Assembly: GCA_029204225.1 (NCBI GenBank)
Contig: CM055096.1
Location: 70,331,444 to 70,391,443 of the forward strand
Reading direction: 5' to 3'
Length of the DNA stretch: 60,000 nt
Source: Diphasiastrum complanatum
Lineage: Eukaryota; Streptophyta; Lycopodiopsida; Lycopodiales; Lycopodiaceae
Positions 1-9,816 of this stretch are shown piece by piece (within the stretch, counting starts at the first letter, position 1; each line of letters starts with the position of its first letter). The notes under the pieces were generated by a model. The model made no database searches. It worked only from the letters and a program-made list of their open reading frames with translations, and was not told the origin of the DNA. The position numbers were made by a program, and so were the translations under genes.

Positions 1-1167
1 TCACCTTTCAGAAGATGATACGCACGGTACGCTTGATTACTACGAAAATAACAAGTGGCGAGTAGGTGCATGTTGCTCTGCATTCAACAAAAACTGCTTA
101 GAGTAGACGCATACACTAGCTTGGAAAGCTTCAATTTCAAGTTCCTACCTTTCTACTCACGAAAAACAATCAAAAGAAGGAACACAAGAAGCAAAATGTA
201 AGCAGACATATATTTAATTAAGAACAAACTAATTATATGGGCAACACTATTAAGGACAAAAAAATCAACGTAAAATTCATCTCTTGGCCAAGAAATAGAA
301 ACTACGTATCGGTGCTTCACACTTCTTGAAAGGTCGATAAGGAACTTGATTACAAAGTATGTATAGCACATGTGGTACCATGAAGAACGTTGCAAAAGAC
401 CAACACAAACTCAAGGGTGAGTTCAGAATATATATGCTTTTTATAAAAGAAACTACCCTTTGAATAGAAAAATGGACATCTTTCGAACTGTAGAATTTCA
501 TCATTTAGCCCCATTTGCAACATGAATATAATATTATGCCAAAATCTCACATAATAAAACGAGAGTAACAAACAGGTGCATGCACGTATACACACTCCCC
601 CACGTTTCCACACACACACACACACAGAAGATAAAGGTTCAATAATAGAAGAGAACTCTCTATTACATGACTAAACGATAAAAGGGTAGATTTGTAAGTA
701 TGTTAGGCTAGCTAATGCTAAATCTAAGCTACTTAACTATGTTAAGAACCTAAATAATCAAGGGGCTTCAAATGAGGCTCACAACTCCATTGAATTTCCT
801 AGAACATTCTCTTCAAATCGATCAATTTGTTGCAGCCTATTTCAAGCTATACTTTAGGAGTTAATTACAAGACTCCATGCATCCAACTACCTAAATGATA
901 GCTCGTACATTTCTAATCTCAAGGGCCCAAATAAGTATCTACAGCGAACATGATGGTGCCTCAAAAATGAAGACGTTAACGTCATTAATAACAGAAGTAA
1001 TAGCAAGACATGGTGGCATAGATAGCGATGAAAGAATAGCAAGAGATGGTGATAAAGTCTAAAAAATAACTGGACACATAGGAAACCGTAAGCTTTGTTT
1101 GATGTATCTTTCTTTTGTTGAAAATAGAAACTTCTTTAGTACTTAGTACAACCACAAGTGTCACATA
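1..1167. other. No gene recognised (left flank)
   Basis: AT-rich sequence. Short open frames exist on both strands, but none resembles a known domain and they overlap each other in several frames, as expected by chance. The only distinct structure is a CA microsatellite at 609-626. It is the left flank of the outer chromovirus and ends in that element's 5-bp target duplication. Confidence 0.6.
609..626. repeat. (CA)9 microsatellite
   Basis: Nine uninterrupted CA dinucleotides, read directly. Confidence 0.95.
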
Positions 1168-1172
1168 GTACT
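1168..1172. other. Left target-site duplication of outer chromovirus
   Basis: GTACT directly before the LTR that starts TGTTACAA. The same five bases follow the opposite LTR at 9812-9816. Confidence 0.9.
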
Positions 1173-1510
1173 TGTTACAACCACTACCTGCCGCAAACCA
1201 CCAGGTGCCGGTTACCCACTAGGAACCGAACGTCACACGATCCACCCCGCCTCAGGATCCAATCCAATCCACCCTCCGTGCCCTGGCCCGTGACCTGTAA
1301 CAAGCGAAATCCGACCTCCAACCCTGACAGTGTCCCACCAGAGCCATCCATCCCCCACCTCAGGCTAGCGCCCACCATCCACCATCTCCTAGGTAGATAG
1401 AATGAATGGTTAATGAGACCTTCTCTCCTTGTATACCTTGTATACCTCCAAGGTAGGAGTCTCCAAGCCTAGCACAGAGTTTGGGACCCAAGAGAGTTGG
1501 GTCCCTAACA
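1173..1510 (-). repeat. 3' LTR of outer chromovirus (shortened)
   Basis: Plus-strand ends TGTTACAA and CCCTAACA, the same family as the LTRs at 2079-2518, 6356-6803 and 15809-16225. It lacks a stretch of roughly 100 bp near the right end that those copies have (the part after CCAAGCCTAGCACA), so it is 338 bp against about 440 bp. Confidence 0.93.
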
Positions 1511-1523
1511 TTACCTCCCCCTT
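1511..1523 (-). other. Polypurine tract of outer chromovirus
   Basis: On the minus strand AAGGGGGAGGTAA lies directly upstream of the 3' LTR start TGTTAGGG. This is where plus-strand DNA synthesis is primed in LTR elements. Confidence 0.85.
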
Positions 1524-1539
1524 AAAAAACTCCTCTTTT

Positions 1540-2073
1540 AAGGAAGGAAATCTGGGAATCTTAGTCTAAGGTCTCGTCTGTCAACTATAACCCAAATAGC
1601 ATCATTTTGCTTCCTCATTTGAGGTAGCCCAACCACAAAATCCATGGGAATACTTTCCCAGTTTCTTTCGAGAATTTCCAAATGAAGTAACAAACCAGCT
1701 GCCTTAAGTCTTTCAGCTTTATTTGCCTGGCATTATCCACATTTGCAAAAATATGCCTCATTCATGCAGAATTTGGGCCCTAATATCATCATTTTCTGGC
1801 ACAAATACTTCCATTCCGCAGAAGTAAACCATTCCTTATGGAATAATCTCTTAATATCTTATCCTGAGGAGAAATCTTGGAATCCTGCATTCCAAGTTCA
1901 CCACTAGATCTAGAAGTACCTGCTAGGACGTCTTGCCAAATACGACCGAAGTACTTATCGGTCTTACACAAATCTCTTAAGAACAGATATAACTCAGATT
2001 GGATCTTAGAAAAGCTTAACTGATTAACCTCTCCAATCTAGCTTAAGGCATCCACGACACTATTAGAAGTAGC
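1540..2073 (-). pseudogene. Outer chromovirus RNase H tail and integrase remnant
   Basis: Minus-strand sequence closely parallels the inner copy's integrase region at 3.5-4.1 kb. Recognisable stretches are the linker after RNase H (DKYFGRIWQDVLAG, about 1.95 kb) and the piece around the first catalytic Asp (homologue of SMDFVVGLPR and WVIVD, about 1.6-1.65 kb). The HHCC zinc-binding part is cut short, and the region from WVIVD to the end of pol, including the other two catalytic residues and the chromodomain, is gone. Frame breaks are frequent. This stretch continues in the outer RNase H piece at 6809-7158: the two were contiguous before the nested insertion. Confidence 0.85.
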
Positions 2074-2078
2074 CTTCC
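2074..2078. other. Left target-site duplication of inner chromovirus
   Basis: CTTCC, repeated exactly at 6804-6808 on the far side of the inner element. Confidence 0.93.
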
Positions 2079-2518
2079 TGTTACAATCCCTACTTACTGC
2101 AAACCTCCAGGTGTCGATTAACCACAAGAGACCGAACGATTCACGTTCCACCCTGCCGTAGGACCTAATCCTGGTCCACCCACCGTGCCCTGGCCTGTGA
2201 CCGTAGCAAGCTGGATCCAACCTCCCTCCTAGACGGCGTCCCATACCACCGCTTAGGCTCTCAGCCATCTCCTGCCTCACACTAGCAAACATCATGGCCG
2301 TGCACATGCTCTCCATCCACCTCCTCCTAGGTAGATAGAATGGATGGCCTTCCTCCCCTTGTATACCTCCAAGGAGAGAGACTCCAAGCCATGTGCACTC
2401 TTGGATCATGACACGTGGCAACCATGCAGGTTCACGAGTCACCGGTCAAGTCTACAGGCCCAGTCATCGTCCAGTCTCAAGTCTGGGTTTGGGACCCAAG
2501 GGAGTTGGGTCCCTAACA
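2079..2518 (-). repeat. 3' LTR of inner chromovirus
   Basis: Plus-strand ends TGTTACAATC and GGTCCCTAACA. Nearly the same sequence as 6356-6803. The strand is set by the PPT on its right side. Confidence 0.95.
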
Positions 2519-2531
2519 TTCCCTCTTCCTT
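2519..2531 (-). other. Polypurine tract of inner chromovirus
   Basis: Minus strand AAGGAAGAGGGAA abuts the LTR start TGTTAGGG. Confidence 0.88.
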
Positions 2532-2545
2532 AAGAAATTCCTTAT

Positions 2546-2650
2546 CTAAGGAAGGAATCCAGGGAATCTCAGTTTAAGGTCATGTTCCTTTTCCCAAGTA
2601 TCATCGTCCTCGGAACTTCCTTTCCAACGAACCAAGTACTCAGTTACCTG
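2546..2650 (-). pseudogene. Chromodomain remnant at end of inner pol
   Basis: Directly beyond the stop of the integrase frame (2644-2646), a different minus frame reads VTEYLVRWKGSSEDDDTWE followed by KEHDLKLRFPGFL and a stop at 2546-2548. The Y-L-V-x-W-x-G and D-T-W-E signature is that of a chromodomain, which in chromoviruses is fused to the integrase C-terminus and is thought to steer integration to chromatin marks. A frame break near 2650 separates it from the integrase in this copy. This is the strongest evidence for assigning the family to the chromoviruses. Confidence 0.85.
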
Positions 2651-4478
2651 CCGGTTTCTGAGCCCACGTTGACGACATCAACAATGGCCTGTGGTTCAGT
2701 AGGTACAAAGGATGATAGGTCCTCCAACTGAACTAAATCCTCCTGAGGCATCAAGTCATCCTTTCCACAAAGTCGTTCCTTTAAACGGCTAATGTGAAAA
2801 ACTGGATGTACCTTAACACCTTGAGGAAGTTCTAGCTGATACGCATTCCGATGGAGTTTCTTTACTATACGGAATGGCCCTGCATAACGAGGTAATAATT
2901 TAGGACATTTTCCAGTCCTTAGTACCTTAGAATCTTTTGGGATTCTAAGATATACCCAAGCCCCCTCCTCATAGACCCTAGGTTGTCGCTTTTGATTAGC
3001 GTAAAATTGGGCTCTATCCTTAGCCGTTTTTACGTTTTCGTGAGCAACAAGCAACATTTCTTGCATATCATGCAGGAAATCTACTGTTGCCTTAACCTTG
3101 AGGCCTTTGAGGCCCACTGAAATGGGAGCCCTAGGTTGGAAACCATACATCAGAGAAAATGGACTAAAACTTGTCGCTGAGTGCTTTGCACTGTTATACG
3201 CAAACTCAATCATTTGAAGGTACCTTTCCCAATCCGACTGTCTTCTGGAAACATATGCCCGAAGCATATCTTCCATAGACTGGTTTGTCATCTCTGTTTG
3301 ACAATCCGATTTAGGATGATCTGATGACCCCAAAATTAAGGTGGTCTCTAATTTCTCAAAGACCGCTTGCCAGAATTTGCCAGTGAACTTTGGATCTCGA
3401 TCACTAACAATGTCATTCGGCAAACCAAACAACCTGAACAACTTTTCCACGAAAAGCTGTGCAAGTTCAAAAGCTTTGATAGTTTGCTTGGTTGGTATGA
3501 ACTGCGCCATTTTGGCTAACTTGTCAACTATTACCCAAATGGCATCCTTTTGCTTCCCCGTCCGAGGTAGCCCAACCACAAAGTCCATGGAAATGCTTTC
3601 CCACTTTCTTTCGGGAATTTCCAAGGGCATTAACAAACCAGTTGCCTTAAGTCTTTCAGCTTTGTTAAATTGGCATTGTGCACACTTGCGAACATATGCC
3701 TCCACTTGACTTTTTAAGTTTGGCAAGTAAAAGTTCATTTTTACTAAGTCGAGCATCCTTTGAGCGCTAGGGTGCCCTGCACACGGGCTGTCATGACATT
3801 CATGCAGGATTTGGGCCCTTATATCATCATTTTCTGGCACACAAACTTTTCCATTCCGAAAAAGTAAACCATTTCTAATGGAATAGTCTCTTTGTATCTT
3901 GTCCTGAGGAGGAATCTTGGAATCCTGCATTCCAAGCTCATCACTAGATCTAGAAGAACCTGCCAGGACGTCTAGCCAAAAACGACCAAAGTACCTATCG
4001 GTCTTACACAAATCTCTTAAGGACAGATACAATTGGATCTCAGAAAAGCTTAACTGATTAACCTCTCCAATCCGGCTTAAGGCATCCGCGACACTATTAG
4101 AAGTACCTTTCTGGTACTCAATGTCATAATGAAATTCTTGGAGCATCTCTGACCATCTGGCCGTACGACCCCTAAGGTCGACCGCATCGTTAATATATAT
4201 TAACGCTTGATGGTCAGTAACTATAGTAACCTGGGAGCCATACAAATAATGTCTCCAAACTTTTAGGGCATGAATAACAGCCAAAAGTTCCTTGTGGAAT
4301 ATCACCTTTGAGCAAGGTCCAACTTCTTGCTTTCAAAAGCTACCCGTCTACCATCCTGATATAGGACGACGCCTTTAGCATAGTCACTGGCATCCGTTTC
4401 AAGTACATACGGCTTGTTAGGATCCACTATGTGTAGAATAGGTGTTGTAGTTACACAGTATTTGAGGTTCTCAAAACT
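2644..4478 (-). pseudogene. Inner chromovirus RNase H and integrase (553-codon open frame)
   Basis: The open frame 2644-4305 is the longest in the window. It opens within RNase H (VTDHQALIYIND, then VADALSR). The integrase follows: HHCC zinc site (HECHDSPCAGH about residue 167, CAQC about 211), catalytic Asp in SMDFVVG (about 240), Asp in VSDRDPKF and Glu in QTEMTN, so the DDE triad looks intact. Near the C-terminus YAGPFRI matches the GPY/F module, then HPVFHISRLK. The N-terminal RNase H part (VLETDASDYA, 4306-4478) is in another frame after a stop near 4306. Integrase would insert the element cDNA, but without RT there is no cDNA from this copy. The chromodomain follows out of frame. Confidence 0.9.
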
Positions 4479-5465
4479 CTAATTCAACTCTTCAATCCAA
4501 GTAACCGGAGGACTGAACTTACTGTGTTGGCTAACTCTTTTAGCCCCTCTGAGGACACTCGTCAAGGCCAATGCAATTAATGCATAGTTTAAGATGAATC
4601 TATGAAAAAACCCCGTAAAGCCCAAAAAGGACTTAGCCTCCCGAATGGTTTTACGGATAGGCCATTCACGTACTTGTAGATTGTCGCTTTTGGCTTTCAT
4701 AAAGGTTTCCTGGTCCAAGGTAGATCTTTTCTTCAACTTACCTGAACTTGAAGCCCCATCCTTTGCCTTATCTTTCGATTTCTTTGGAAAGAAAGGCTTC
4801 TTACCCTTTACGTCGGGCAAGACACCAGTCTCAGGCTTAGCCATCATACGAGTATCATCGTAGATTCTGGCAAAGCGAACAGCATCCTCGAGGGTAAGAG
4901 GCTGGTTCCTCCTGACCTCTAGCTGGTAGTCTCTTGGCAACCCCAGTATAAAATGCAACTTTACTAGCAAAGGATCTATTCTAGTTGCAAAACGAGAATA
5001 GACCTCCTGAAACTCTTGTAAATACTGATCCAGGGGCCGGTTCCCCATATGGATCGTTGCATACTAACGGTAAAATTCAAAATCATCAAGAATAGGAAGG
5101 AAGGCCGCCTAAAAGGCCTTACAAAAATCCTCCCAATTCCTAGGAACTTCAGGCTTACCCCTTATATCTTGCCACCAAGTAAATGCTTTACCTCGCAGGT
5201 ACATGACGGCGAGATTGATCTTGTTGTCCTCGGATGAATTGTGCATGGAAATGTGTGAATTCCATCAATCCAGCCATTGCAACTGCCTTAGTTGTGTCAA
5301 TTCCTTGAGATCCTGCTGATCCCGACTGTGCCTAGCTTGCATATCAACAATCTGTTGCTGTAGATTGGTAATGGCCAGCATCAAGGCATCAGGGTCTAAG
5401 ACAGAGGTAGATATTGTAGCCTCTCTAGCAGGGGACATAGGCTGTGTGGTAGGAGTAGGCTCCAT
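4479..5465 (-). pseudogene. Inner chromovirus gag fused to RT C-terminal part by deletion
   Basis: Gag begins at an ATG at 5463-5465. The first 66 codons (to 5265) include a helical stretch LQQQIVDMQARHSRDQQDL. The next part (about 5250-5049) reads the gag core (LRGKAFTWWQDI, a Retrotrans_gag-like WW motif) but is broken by stops, and the frame then runs from MGNRPLDQYLQEF at 5048. After a basic linker (KGKKPFFPKKSKDKAK) the frame goes from KAKSDNL straight to VREWPIRKTI and SFLGFTGFFHRFI, which belong to the end of RT just before RNase H. The zinc knuckle, protease and RT core are missing, and the junction keeps the frame open to 4479. Compare the outer copy, where KSDNL is followed by a CCHC knuckle. 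Confidence 0.85.
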
Positions 5466-6340
5466 TTTTACAAGGAGAAGAGAGGTGAATTAAGAAGAGA
5501 TGATAGAAGAGAATCAAAAGCTACTCAAGGAAGGTAGATACAAGGCTACTCTTGCTGTCTCTCCACAAACCAAATGGTATTGTCCATGGCTGCCAAGAGG
5601 AATAAGAGAGAGCAAAGAGAAGGATGCACCTCCACCTCCACCTCTTTTCACAAAAACAGATGCATGGAAGAGGCATGCCTCCCTCTCCATGCCATCCTAC
5701 TACCTGCCAAGTGGCTTTGCCATGCCACCTAACTTCCACCTCAGCTTACTGGCCAACTCCTGGCAACCTGCCAGGTGGCCTACAGCCCCCTCCCCCCCCT
5801 TCTATATCTTATTTTCCTTCAAACTGTCCATTGCTGGCAGACAGGGACAGGAGGAAGAAAAAGATGTTTAAATTCTCAGGGAGGGCCCCAATTTCACCAG
5901 CTAAGGATCTGGAAGGCATCGCAACAGCAGGGCGCTACCATCTGCCACCTCACTTGGCCCAAAAGATGCCACGTGGCAGATTTGCCAACTAGTTTTTGGC
6001 CACCCCCGCTGGACAGGCAGCGATGGAAAAAATTCAAATTTTTGTTATTTGCTGAGGAGGGCCCATCGCGACCAGAAAACTACCTAAATCTGAGCAGAAA
6101 TGCAATAGGAAGGACCGCCACCTGTCCTACCCTGGACAGTGCCATGTGGCAGGTCTTCCTTGGGCCCTCAACTGTTTTTTTTTTAACTTTATTGCTTCAA
6201 AATTTGTAAAAAACAGCGGAAGGAAAAAACCCTGAAAAATGCATAAAAATGCATTTCAAATCCGTTTTGAAATCCGTCAGAAGCAACGTAAATTACAGGA
6301 AAACTACTGAGGATCAACACACCTGCTTTCGGCTTATAGT
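5466..6340 (-). other. Inner chromovirus 5' leader
   Basis: About 870 bp between PBS and gag start, without a convincing gene. It is rich in C and CCA runs on the plus strand. A segment at 5572-5592 (TGGTATTGTCCATGG on the plus strand) is matched at 9225-9240 in the outer copy, so the leader is shared by the family. Overlapping open frames here are best read as chance. Confidence 0.7.
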
Positions 6341-6353
6341 GGCTCTGATACCA
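6341..6353 (-). other. Primer-binding site (initiator Met tRNA type)
   Basis: Minus strand TGGTATCAGAGCC, two bases inside the 5' LTR. It is complementary to the 3' end of plant initiator tRNA-Met, the usual primer of chromoviruses and copia elements. Confidence 0.92.
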
Positions 6354-6355
6354 TA

Positions 6356-6803
6356 TGTTACAATCCCTACTTACTGCAAACCTCCAGGTGCCGGTTAACC
6401 ACAAGAGACCGAACGATTCACGTTCCACCCCACCGTAGGACCTAATCCGGGTCCACCCACCGTGCCCTGGCCTGTGATCGTATCAAGCTGGATCCGACCT
6501 CCCTCCTAGACGGCGTCCCATACCACCACCTAGGCTCTCAGCCATCTCCTGCCTCACGCTAGCAAACATCCTGGCCGTGCACACGCTCTCCATCCACCTC
6601 CTCCTAGGTAGATAGAATGGATGGCAACTGAGCCTTCCTCCCCTTGTATACCTCCAAGGAGAGAGACTCCAAGCCATGTGCACTCCTGGATCATGACACG
6701 TGGCAACCATGCAGGTTCACGAGCCACCGGTCAAGTCTACAGGCCCAATAAACGTCCAGTCTCAAGTCTAGGTTTGGGAACCAAGGGAGTTGGGTCCCTA
6801 ACA
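6356..6803 (-). repeat. 5' LTR of inner chromovirus
   Basis: 448 bp, plus-strand ends TGTTACAATC and CCCTAACA. Next to the PBS on the left and to the CTTCC target duplication on the right. Confidence 0.95.
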
Positions 6804-6808
6804 CTTCC
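6804..6808. other. Right target-site duplication of inner chromovirus
   Basis: CTTCC, identical to 2074-2078. Confidence 0.93.
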
Positions 6809-7460
6809 GGTACTCAATGTCATAATGAAATTCTTGGAACACTTCTGACCATCTGGCTTTACGACCCCTAAGGTCAACCGCATCGTTAATATACTTTAAT
6901 GCTTGATGGTCTGTCACTATGGTGAATTGGGAGCCATACAAAGTAATGTCTCCACAATTTTAAAGCATGAATAATTGCAAAAAGCTCCTTATCATAGGTG
7001 GAATACCGCCTTTGAGTAGGATCTAGCTTCTTGCTTTCAAAAGCAACCGGTCTACCATCCTGATATAAGACTGCAGCTATAGCATAGTCACTAGAATCCG
7101 TTTCAAGTACATACGGCTTGTTAAGATCCACTATGTGTAAAATAGGCGTTCTAGACACACAATATTTTTGAGGTTCTCAAAACTCTGCTCATCTCTTCAA
7201 TCCAAGTAACCGGAAGACTGTATTTACTGTGTCGGCTGGTTCTTTTAGCCCCTTTGAGGACATTTGTCAAAGGCAATGCAATTATTGCATACCCCATGAT
7301 AAATCTATGAAAAAACCCTGTAAAGCCCAAACCTCTCGGATGGTTTGAGGAATTGGTCATTCACGAACTTGACGAACTGGAGCTCCCCAAGGGGACTTAA
7401 GAGGCCTTACATGGCCCATTTTAAGATAGTTTTGCAGTTGCCTATAAACTTCATCCTCTT
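6809..7460 (-). pseudogene. Outer chromovirus RT ends and RNase H
   Basis: Reading down the minus strand: the RT N-terminus (EEDEVYRQLQNYLKMGHV, then RPLKSPWGAPV, about 7460-7375) is joined to the post-RT segment (REWPIPQTIREV and GFTGFFHRFI, about 7370-7290) without the RT core and its YxDD active site. RNase H follows (PYVLETDSSDYAIAAVLYQD, about 7130-7060; SKKLDPTQRRYSTYDKEL; ALKLWRHY). Several stops and frameshifts interrupt it. The 6809 edge is the interrupted codon region that continues at 2073 and below. Confidence 0.87.
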
Positions 7461-8290
7461 CGATAGTACTCATCCTGCAAGGATACAAGGATACGGCAAG
7501 CTACCAGGGAGGAGTTTAATACCATGGTCGACTCCCCTAGAGGGGGGAAGACCCTCAAGAAGTTGTTCTGGGAAAACATGATTAAAGTTTCACCTTTCGG
7601 TGAATTTTCTTGTTTTAGGTTGTTAGACATTAATTCTAATTGCATGTTATACCTTTGTAAATCGCATTCCTCGTGATAAGTGAAATCCTTCAAGCAACAC
7701 ATGTATGAATTACAATCAACAACACATGCATTTAACTGTTTCTAAAGCAGAAAGCATATAAGGAAAAGAAATATCCACATTCCCATTCAATTCAAAGAGC
7801 GAGCCGTTATGCAAGAACGACAAACTGTGAGTTACATAGTTTTTCTTCAATGACTCATTCCTCTCATAGAGCCACTCCTTACCAAGTATTACATCTACTT
7901 CTTACCAAGTATTACATCTACTTTATCTAGATTCATAATATGAAAGTCTAAGTTGTCCTTATAGGCTTGTATTTGAATTGGCATATGAGGGACTATCCGG
8001 TCGCATACTTGGCTTTCCGCTCCTATTGCCACCTTCACAACATATCGGTGGTCACTTTTCCTTGTATCCACCTTTAGCTTCTGCAACAAGTTAGAGTTAA
8101 TAAAATTGTTCGTAGAACCATCATCAAATAAAACTGTCACGGCTTGGCCACCAACAACCCCTTTCATCCGAATGAGGTTGTGAGGGCCAAAAACAGCCGT
8201 GTTGAAACAACAATGCTCACAGACAGAATTACCAACAAAGGAAAGATCAATACTTGAAATGCTAGAGTTACCTGGCGTCTTAGAAGATGC
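7461..8290 (-). pseudogene. Outer chromovirus protease region
   Basis: An open minus frame at 7895-8167 reads VTVLFDDGSTNNFI and later DVILGKK, which fits a retroviral-type aspartic protease: the D-S/D-G-S active-site turn and the DVILG strand. The protease would cut the polyprotein into Gag, RT and integrase. 7895-7920 carries a small duplication (TACCAAGTATTACATCTACTT appears twice). Sequence at 7461-7890 is the protease-RT linker and is broken in frame. Confidence 0.8.
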
Positions 8291-9125
8291 CCCTTTAGCT
8301 TACCTCCGTTTCTTTGGGCATTCCTTCGCTACATGACCTGGTTCCATACAATTGAAACACAGATTGTCGCTTTTGGCTTTAGCAAAAGTCTCCTGGTTTA
8401 TAGAAGATCTTTTCTTCGACTGACTTGAACCGGCAGACACTTCTTTCGCCTTATCTTTTCCTTTCTTTGAAAAGAATGGTTTCTTACCCTTTGCTTCGGG
8501 AGAAACCCTAGCCTCAGGCCTAGCCACTATACGAGTATCATCGTATATACGGGCGAAGCAAACCGCATCATCAAGGGTAGAAGGCTGATTCCTCCTAACC
8601 TGTAGCTGATAGTCTCTGCAATCCTAGAATAAGATGCAACTTAACCAACAGAGGATCTATTCTAGAAGCAAATTCTTGCATCAAGGGGCCGGTTCCCTAT
8701 CTTAATCGTCGCATACTGACGATAGAAGTCGAAGTCATCCAGTATAGGAAGGAAGGCCACCTTGAAGGCCTGGCAGAAATCTTCCCACAACCTCGGAGCT
8801 TCAGGACCCCTAAAAGTTTTGCCTCACAAGTGCATGATAGCCAGGTTGATCTTATTTTCGTTGGAAGAATCGTGCATGGAAAAGTGTGAATTCCATCGAT
8901 CTATCCACGAAGTGACCACTTCTCTATCTTTCTTTTCCCTAGTATCTCAGGAGTAAACAAGGGCTGGTGCAGTAGTTGCCTTAACTGCGTCAGCTCCTTT
9001 AATTCCTGCTGATCCTTCGCATGTCTTGCCTGATAGCCGACAGCAAAGCATCGGAATCCAAAGAAGAAGCAGGTGCCATAGATACAGTAGGAGGAGAAGT
9101 AGGTTGTGGAAGGGCTAGGATACAT
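8291..9125 (-). pseudogene. Outer chromovirus gag with CCHC zinc knuckle
   Basis: Minus-strand gag in pieces. The N-terminus begins near 9079 (MAPASSLDSDALLSAI) and continues in another frame as RHAKDQQELKELTQLRQLL. The gag core (about 8890-8530) is broken. The 8300-8527 frame holds the basic linker KGKKPFFSKKGKDKAKE and a zinc knuckle CFNCMEPGHVAKEC, pattern CX2CX4HX4C, which packages element RNA. It shows what the inner copy lost. Confidence 0.88.
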
Positions 9126-9459
9126 AATTCAGCTATGAGGAAGGATAGGCAAGAAGAAGAGAAGAAGAATACAAGAGAAGAAGAGGTCTCTACTCTCAAG
9201 CTTGCAAACTGGACACTCACAAAGTGGTATTGTCCATGGGTGCCACTAAAATTGTATCCTGCCAAGAAAGAGATAAGAGAATAGGCAGCACTCCACTACC
9301 TCTTCCCTCTTCACGTGTAAGCAACTGCAAGAGGATGTGCCTCTCCCTCCTGCAAGATCTATTCTTGCCACCTAAGGCAAATCCTTGCCAACTAGGTATC
9401 CAGATAAGCTGACAAGTGGATGTTGGAGGCCCTGTTGGGGAGACCCCTGAACTACTCGG
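9126..9459 (-). other. Outer chromovirus leader, PBS lost
   Basis: Parallels part of the inner leader (GGTATTGTCCATGG-type match near 9225-9240). No PBS is seen and the start of the LTR is not recognisable here, so a deletion or rearrangement removed the PBS and about 110 bp of LTR. Confidence 0.6.
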
Positions 9460-9811
9460 GCTCCACCCTTCGTGCCCTAGCCCGTGACCTGTAACAAGCG
9501 AGATCTGACCTCCAACCCTAACAGCGTCCCATACCGCTACCAGAGCCATCAGCCATCCCCCACCTCAGGCTAGCACTCGTCCTAGTTGTGCACAAGCGTT
9601 CACCATCCACCATCTCCTAGGTAGATAGATGAGACCTCCTCTCCTTGTATACCTCCAAGGTAGGAGTCTCCAAGCCTAGCACACATCCTAAATCACGACA
9701 CATGGCGAGTCGCGACCATGCAAGTCCACGAGTCACTGGTCAAGTCAACGGGCCCAGTTGACGTTCAGCTACGAGTTGGGTTTGGGACCCAAGAGAGTTG
9801 GGTCCCTAACA
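9460..9811 (-). repeat. Truncated 5' LTR of outer chromovirus
   Basis: Matches the family LTR from CTCCACCCTTCGTGCCC through GGTCCCTAACA. The PBS-proximal end is missing. Confidence 0.9.
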
Positions 9812-9816
9812 GTACT
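9812..9816. other. Right target-site duplication of outer chromovirus
   Basis: GTACT, identical to 1168-1172. Confidence 0.9.

Larger units (their letters stand above)
2079..6803 (-). mobile_element. Inner Ty3/gypsy chromovirus nested in an older copy
   Basis: Complete at both ends: 3' LTR 2079-2518, polypurine tract, pol/gag remnants, leader, iMet-type PBS, 5' LTR 6356-6803, with a perfect 5-bp duplication (CTTCC). It sits inside the RNase H coding region of the outer copy, and the host sequence resumes in register across it. At 4.7 kb it is short for the family because an internal deletion removed the gag zinc knuckle, protease and RT core. The two LTRs differ by scattered substitutions and a small indel (440 against 448 bp), so it is younger than its host but not brand new. 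Without RT it could move only if supplied in trans. Confidence 0.95.
1173..9811 (-). mobile_element. Outer Ty3/gypsy chromovirus, disrupted by a nested copy
   Basis: LTR retrotransposon read on the minus strand, bounded by LTRs at 1173-1510 (3') and about 9460-9811 (5') and by matching GTACT duplications. Its coding order on the minus strand is gag (9.1-8.3 kb), protease (8.2-7.9 kb), RT start (7.5 kb), RNase H (7.2-6.8 kb) and then, beyond the nested insertion at 2079-6803, RNase H tail and integrase scraps (2.07-1.54 kb). The reverse transcriptase core, most of the integrase and the chromodomain are missing, and the PBS and first part of the 5' LTR are lost. It is a dead copy. Without the insert it would be only about 3.9 kb, well short of a full-length gypsy element. 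Confidence 0.92.

Noticed and set aside
153-625. Three overlapping minus-strand open frames near the left edge
   Set aside because: They overlap in different frames, have odd composition (Phe/Tyr/Cys-rich) and no domain; the upstream part is driven by the CA repeat.
1158-1400. Open frames on both strands within the LTR
   Set aside because: They lie wholly inside LTR sequence; equivalent frames at 2038-2577 and 6483-6848 are shadows of the same repeat.
3341-3709. 122-codon plus-strand frame
   Set aside because: Antisense to the integrase of the inner chromovirus, which has the real motifs.
5500-6209. Long overlapping frames in the chromovirus leader
   Set aside because: Pro/Leu/Ser-rich, in three frames at once, produced by CCACC/CCTCC composition; the same region in the outer copy does not conserve them.
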